Source: JASSUD01 sp031963415 | Lineage (GTDB): Bacteria > Pseudomonadota > Gammaproteobacteria > Burkholderiales > Burkholderiaceae | Direction: 5' to 3' | Length of the DNA stretch: 64,000 nucleotides | Assembly: GCA_031963415.1 (NCBI GenBank) | Contig: JASSUI010000001.1 | Location: 1,302,001-1,366,000 of the forward strand | In this document: piece after piece, positions 61,695 through 64,000 of the stretch | Numbering within the stretch: position 1 is the stretch's first letter | How the letters are laid out: the number at the start of each line of letters is the position of its first letter | Made by a program: the position numbers and the translations under genes | Notes under the pieces: model-generated | Database searches by the model: none | Seen by the model: the letters and a program-made list of their open reading frames with translations, nothing else | Told to the model about the DNA's origin: nothing

Positions 61695-63268
61695 CACCAG
61701 GTATTTCTCTCGCTGAACAAGAGCTCGCGCGCGTCTTATTGTGGCTGCGCGCGCATCTGCCGGATTCGGCTAATCTGCATGCCGATAGCCGGGCTATTCA
61801 ACCAGGTGATGCATTTCTTGCCTATCCTGTCGAAGGGGCAGATGGTCGGCCCTATATTCAAGATGCGTTGCAGCGTGGCGCAGGCGCAATCCTGTACCAA
61901 CCGTCTGCAGAGGGAGAGAGTTCTGCCAGCAACGCCGCTGCCGCAAGTGGTTCTGCTTCTACTCCATGCTTGCCGGTTGCAAACCTAGCAGCGTTAGCTG
62001 GCCCATTGGCTAGTGCTTGGTATGAGGCGCCAAGCGATGCCTTATATGTAGTGGGTATTACAGGTACCAATGGCAAAACGTCATGTAGTCATTGGATAGC
62101 CCAGGCGCTCGGCGCACTCGACACCCCTTGTGCTGTGATTGGCACGTTAGGCAGTGGCATGCCTGGTGCGCTAGTGCCGACCGGTTTCACTACGCCCGAT
62201 GCTCCTCAATTACAGCGCTGTTTAATGCAGGTGCGTAAAGCAGGCGCCCGGGCAGTTGCCATAGAAGCCTCTTCACATGCGTTGGCGCAGGGGCGCTTAA
62301 ATGGCACTGCGTTTGATGTGGCGATTTTCACTAATCTTTCCCGCGATCATTTGGATTACCACCAAACATCTGAGGCTTATGAAGCTGCCAAAAACCGTTT
62401 GTTTGATTGGCCAGGTTTGCGCTGCGCGATCATTAACCAAGATGACGCAGCGGGTCAGCGTCTGCTAGAGCGCGTGCACGAGAAAGTCCGCACGATCGCC
62501 TATAGCATCGATGAGAAAATGTTAAAGCCCATAAATGGTGAGTTTCTTCAGGCGAAAGAAATTCGGGTCAGCACGACGGGCATGAGTTTTCAAGTGGAAT
62601 CCAGTTGGGGTAAAGGGAGTGTAGAGATTGCGGCTCCTGGCGCATTTAACGTGAGCAATGCGTTAGCTGTACTCGGTGCGTTACTCGTTGCAGATATTCC
62701 ATTCGAGCAGGCGCTCGCGCGTTTGGGCGAACTTACCTCTGTGCCGGGTCGCATGCAGCGTCTGGGTGGTCACTTGCACGCAGATGAGCCACTAATTGTG
62801 ATTGACTATGCGCATACTCCTGATGCGCTTGAGAAGGCTTTAACCGAATTACGCAGTGTAGCGCAGCAAAGAGGCGGCGAACTTATTTGCCTGTTTGGCT
62901 GTGGTGGCAATCGCGATACAGGCAAACGCCCTTTAATGGGGGAGATTGCACAACGGCTGGCTGACCAAGTGATTTTAACGAGTGACAACCCACGCTATGA
63001 ATCGCCTGCCGCGATCATTGATGAAATTGCCCGTGGCATGCAGGGAGAGAAGACAGGTTTGCGGCGCATCGAAGATCGCGCAAGTGCGATTTTGCAAACG
63101 ATTCGAGGCGCCACTGCTAAAGACGTGATCTTGCTCGCCGGTAAAGGCCATGAAACGACGCAAGAAATCGAGGGCAAAAAGCGTCCATTCTCAGACCAAG
63201 AACATACGCGTCTGGCGCTGACTGCACGCGCAGCGAGAAGTGTGCTCGGGATGGGGAAAAAAGCATGA
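61691..63268 (+). CDS. murE: UDP-MurNAc-tripeptide synthetase MurE
   Basis: 525-residue Mur ligase, GTG start overlapping ftsI. It has the ATP-binding GITGTNGKTSCSHW near residue 125, the carbamylated-Lys region EASSHALAQGRL, and DYAHTPDAL. The motif DNPRYESP near residue 432 is the DNPR signature of enzymes that add meso-diaminopimelate, as expected for a Gram-negative. A Ser/Ala-rich insertion lies near residue 80. murF overlaps its stop (ATGA). Confidence 0.95.
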   Translation: MTPGISLAEQELARVLLWLRAHLPDSANLHADSRAIQPGDAFLAYPVEGADGRPYIQDALQRGAGAILYQPSAEGESSASNAAAASGSASTPCLPVANLAALAGPLASAWYEAPSDALYVVGITGTNGKTSCSHWIAQALGALDTPCAVIGTLGSGMPGALVPTGFTTPDAPQLQRCLMQVRKAGARAVAIEASSHALAQGRLNGTAFDVAIFTNLSRDHLDYHQTSEAYEAAKNRLFDWPGLRCAIINQDDAAGQRLLERVHEKVRTIAYSIDEKMLKPINGEFLQAKEIRVSTTGMSFQVESSWGKGSVEIAAPGAFNVSNALAVLGALLVADIPFEQALARLGELTSVPGRMQRLGGHLHADEPLIVIDYAHTPDALEKALTELRSVAQQRGGELICLFGCGGNRDTGKRPLMGEIAQRLADQVILTSDNPRYESPAAIIDEIARGMQGEKTGLRRIEDRASAILQTIRGATAKDVILLAGKGHETTQEIEGKKRPFSDQEHTRLALTARAARSVLGMGKKA

Positions 63269-64000
63269 CAGTTATGCTCTCGCTGCGCGAGGCTGCGGCA
63301 CTGATTACTGACGCTCAGATAGTTGGCGACACGCAAGCAAGTTTCACAGGCGTATCAACCGATAGCCGTGCGGTGCAGCCAGGCAGTCTTTTTATCGCGT
63401 TGCGCGGAGAAAAGTTTGACGGCCATGATTTTGTCGCCAAAGCCGTGGCTTCGGATGCCGCAGCTGTGATGGTAAACGCCGCTCAAGCAGCCGCGGCTAG
63501 CGCAATAGCCGTGCCTTGTTTGCAGGTACCCGATACGCAACAGGCACTCGGCGAACTCGCCCAGGGCTGGCGGAGCAAATTTACGTTGCCCATGGTTGCT
63601 GTGGTAGGAAGCAACGGCAAAACCACAGTTAAAGAGATGCTCTCAGCGATTTTCGCGGCCGCTGTGGGTGCGGAAAAGAGGCTTGCGACTCAAGGCAATT
63701 TGAATAATCACATTGGCCTACCCCTTACTTTATTAAAGCTAAGCGCCGCACACGAACTGGCTGTGGTTGAATTTGGGATGAATCATCCAGGCGAGACCAA
63801 AGCATTCGCTAAGTTCGCCGAACCAAGTATTGCATTGATTAATAACGCACAACGCGAGCACCAAGAATTTATGGCAAGCGTTGAGGCGGTCGCCCGCGAG
63901 CATGCGAGTTTGATCGATGCGTTAGCCGCTGATGGCGTAGCTGTATTCCCGGCAGATGATGCCTATGCACCCCTGTGGCGTGACGCGGCTGCGAAACATC
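63265..64000 (+). CDS. murF: UDP-MurNAc-tripeptide:D-Ala-D-Ala ligase MurF, cut by window end
   Basis: Partial: 245 codons are visible, opening with MTVMLSLREAAAL and continuing without a stop to the end of the window. The ATG overlaps the murE stop as ATGA. It has the N-terminal Mur-ligase fold (STDSRAVQPGSLFIALRGE), the P-loop VGSNGKTTVKEM near residue 114, and LNNHIGLPLTLL. It adds the D-Ala-D-Ala dipeptide, completing the cytoplasmic pentapeptide precursor. mraY would be expected next. Confidence 0.95.
   Translation, partial: MTVMLSLREAAALITDAQIVGDTQASFTGVSTDSRAVQPGSLFIALRGEKFDGHDFVAKAVASDAAAVMVNAAQAAAASAIAVPCLQVPDTQQALGELAQGWRSKFTLPMVAVVGSNGKTTVKEMLSAIFAAAVGAEKRLATQGNLNNHIGLPLTLLKLSAAHELAVVEFGMNHPGETKAFAKFAEPSIALINNAQREHQEFMASVEAVAREHASLIDALAADGVAVFPADDAYAPLWRDAAAKH

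Noticed and set aside
61924..61972. Ser/Ala-rich stretch in MurE considered as a disruption
   Set aside because: It is an in-frame low-complexity insertion at a loop; all ligase motifs before and after are intact.

Overview
The window looks like a chromosomal stretch of a Burkholderiaceae bacterium. The housekeeping genes give betaproteobacterial-type proteins in recognisable blocks: trxB-smr, hemA-prfA, lgt near ilvD, minCDE, rnr-rlmB-rpiA and the start of the dcw cluster. Among these sit very AT-rich lineage-specific genes, many inverted-repeat elements, two broken toxin-antitoxin loci and two large eukaryote-like WD40-repeat proteins. This mixture, with moderate GC, suggests an endofungal Burkholderia relative such as the Mycoavidus / Glomeribacter group. 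That assignment is inference from gene content; no marker comparison was possible.

Layout: 1-3.5 kb carries trxB, smr, mnmE and an initiator tRNA. 3.7-6.6 kb carries an unrecognised protein with a WD-like C-terminus, an AEC-family permease and an orphan tail of the WD40 family. 6.6-12 kb carries ychF, a UbiH-type hydroxylase, an ABC exporter and dsbC. 12-20.2 kb is an ung-trpC-trpD-trpG series on the minus strand that is interrupted twice: by an F-box-like/WD40 gene between trpD and trpC, and by a coiled-coil gene on the opposite strand between trpG and trpD. 20.2-28 kb carries alkB, ettA, a higBA-type locus with a nonsense-mutated toxin, hemA, prfA, holC and a membrane-associated unknown. 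28-38 kb carries ilvD, a small cysteine-rich unknown, lgt, grxC, pmbA, folA/thyA, fumC and a lytic transglycosylase. 38-42 kb carries repeats, ubiD and gabD. 42.3-47.8 kb is a giant NACHT-WD40 protein. 48-53 kb carries a truncated orphan VapB-type antitoxin, two lipoproteins and minCDE. 53-57.4 kb carries rnr, rlmB and rpiA. 57.8-64 kb is the dcw promoter with an MraZ-type operator, then mraZ-rsmH-ftsL-ftsI-murE-murF, with murF cut by the window end.

The most interesting content is a modular repeat-protein family. The NACHT protein (42293-47758) and the F-box-like protein (15287-17605, minus) share the same C-terminal chassis: a helical segment, a pentapeptide-like linker, 14 WD40 blades (two 7-blade propellers' worth) and a conserved tail. 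Their N-termini differ, being a STAND-type NACHT NTPase in one and a putative F-box in the other. A third copy survives only as the tail at 6287-6577. Most blades are nearly identical 42-residue / 126-bp units, and they differ mainly at a few positions after the GHT and GS motifs. That pattern resembles fungal NACHT-WD40 allorecognition genes. In an endofungal bacterium such proteins could be host-directed effectors or defence/recognition receptors; this is inference.

Other themes are small lineage-specific genes placed at junctions between housekeeping genes, several families of hairpin repeats between genes, and decay of toxin-antitoxin modules.
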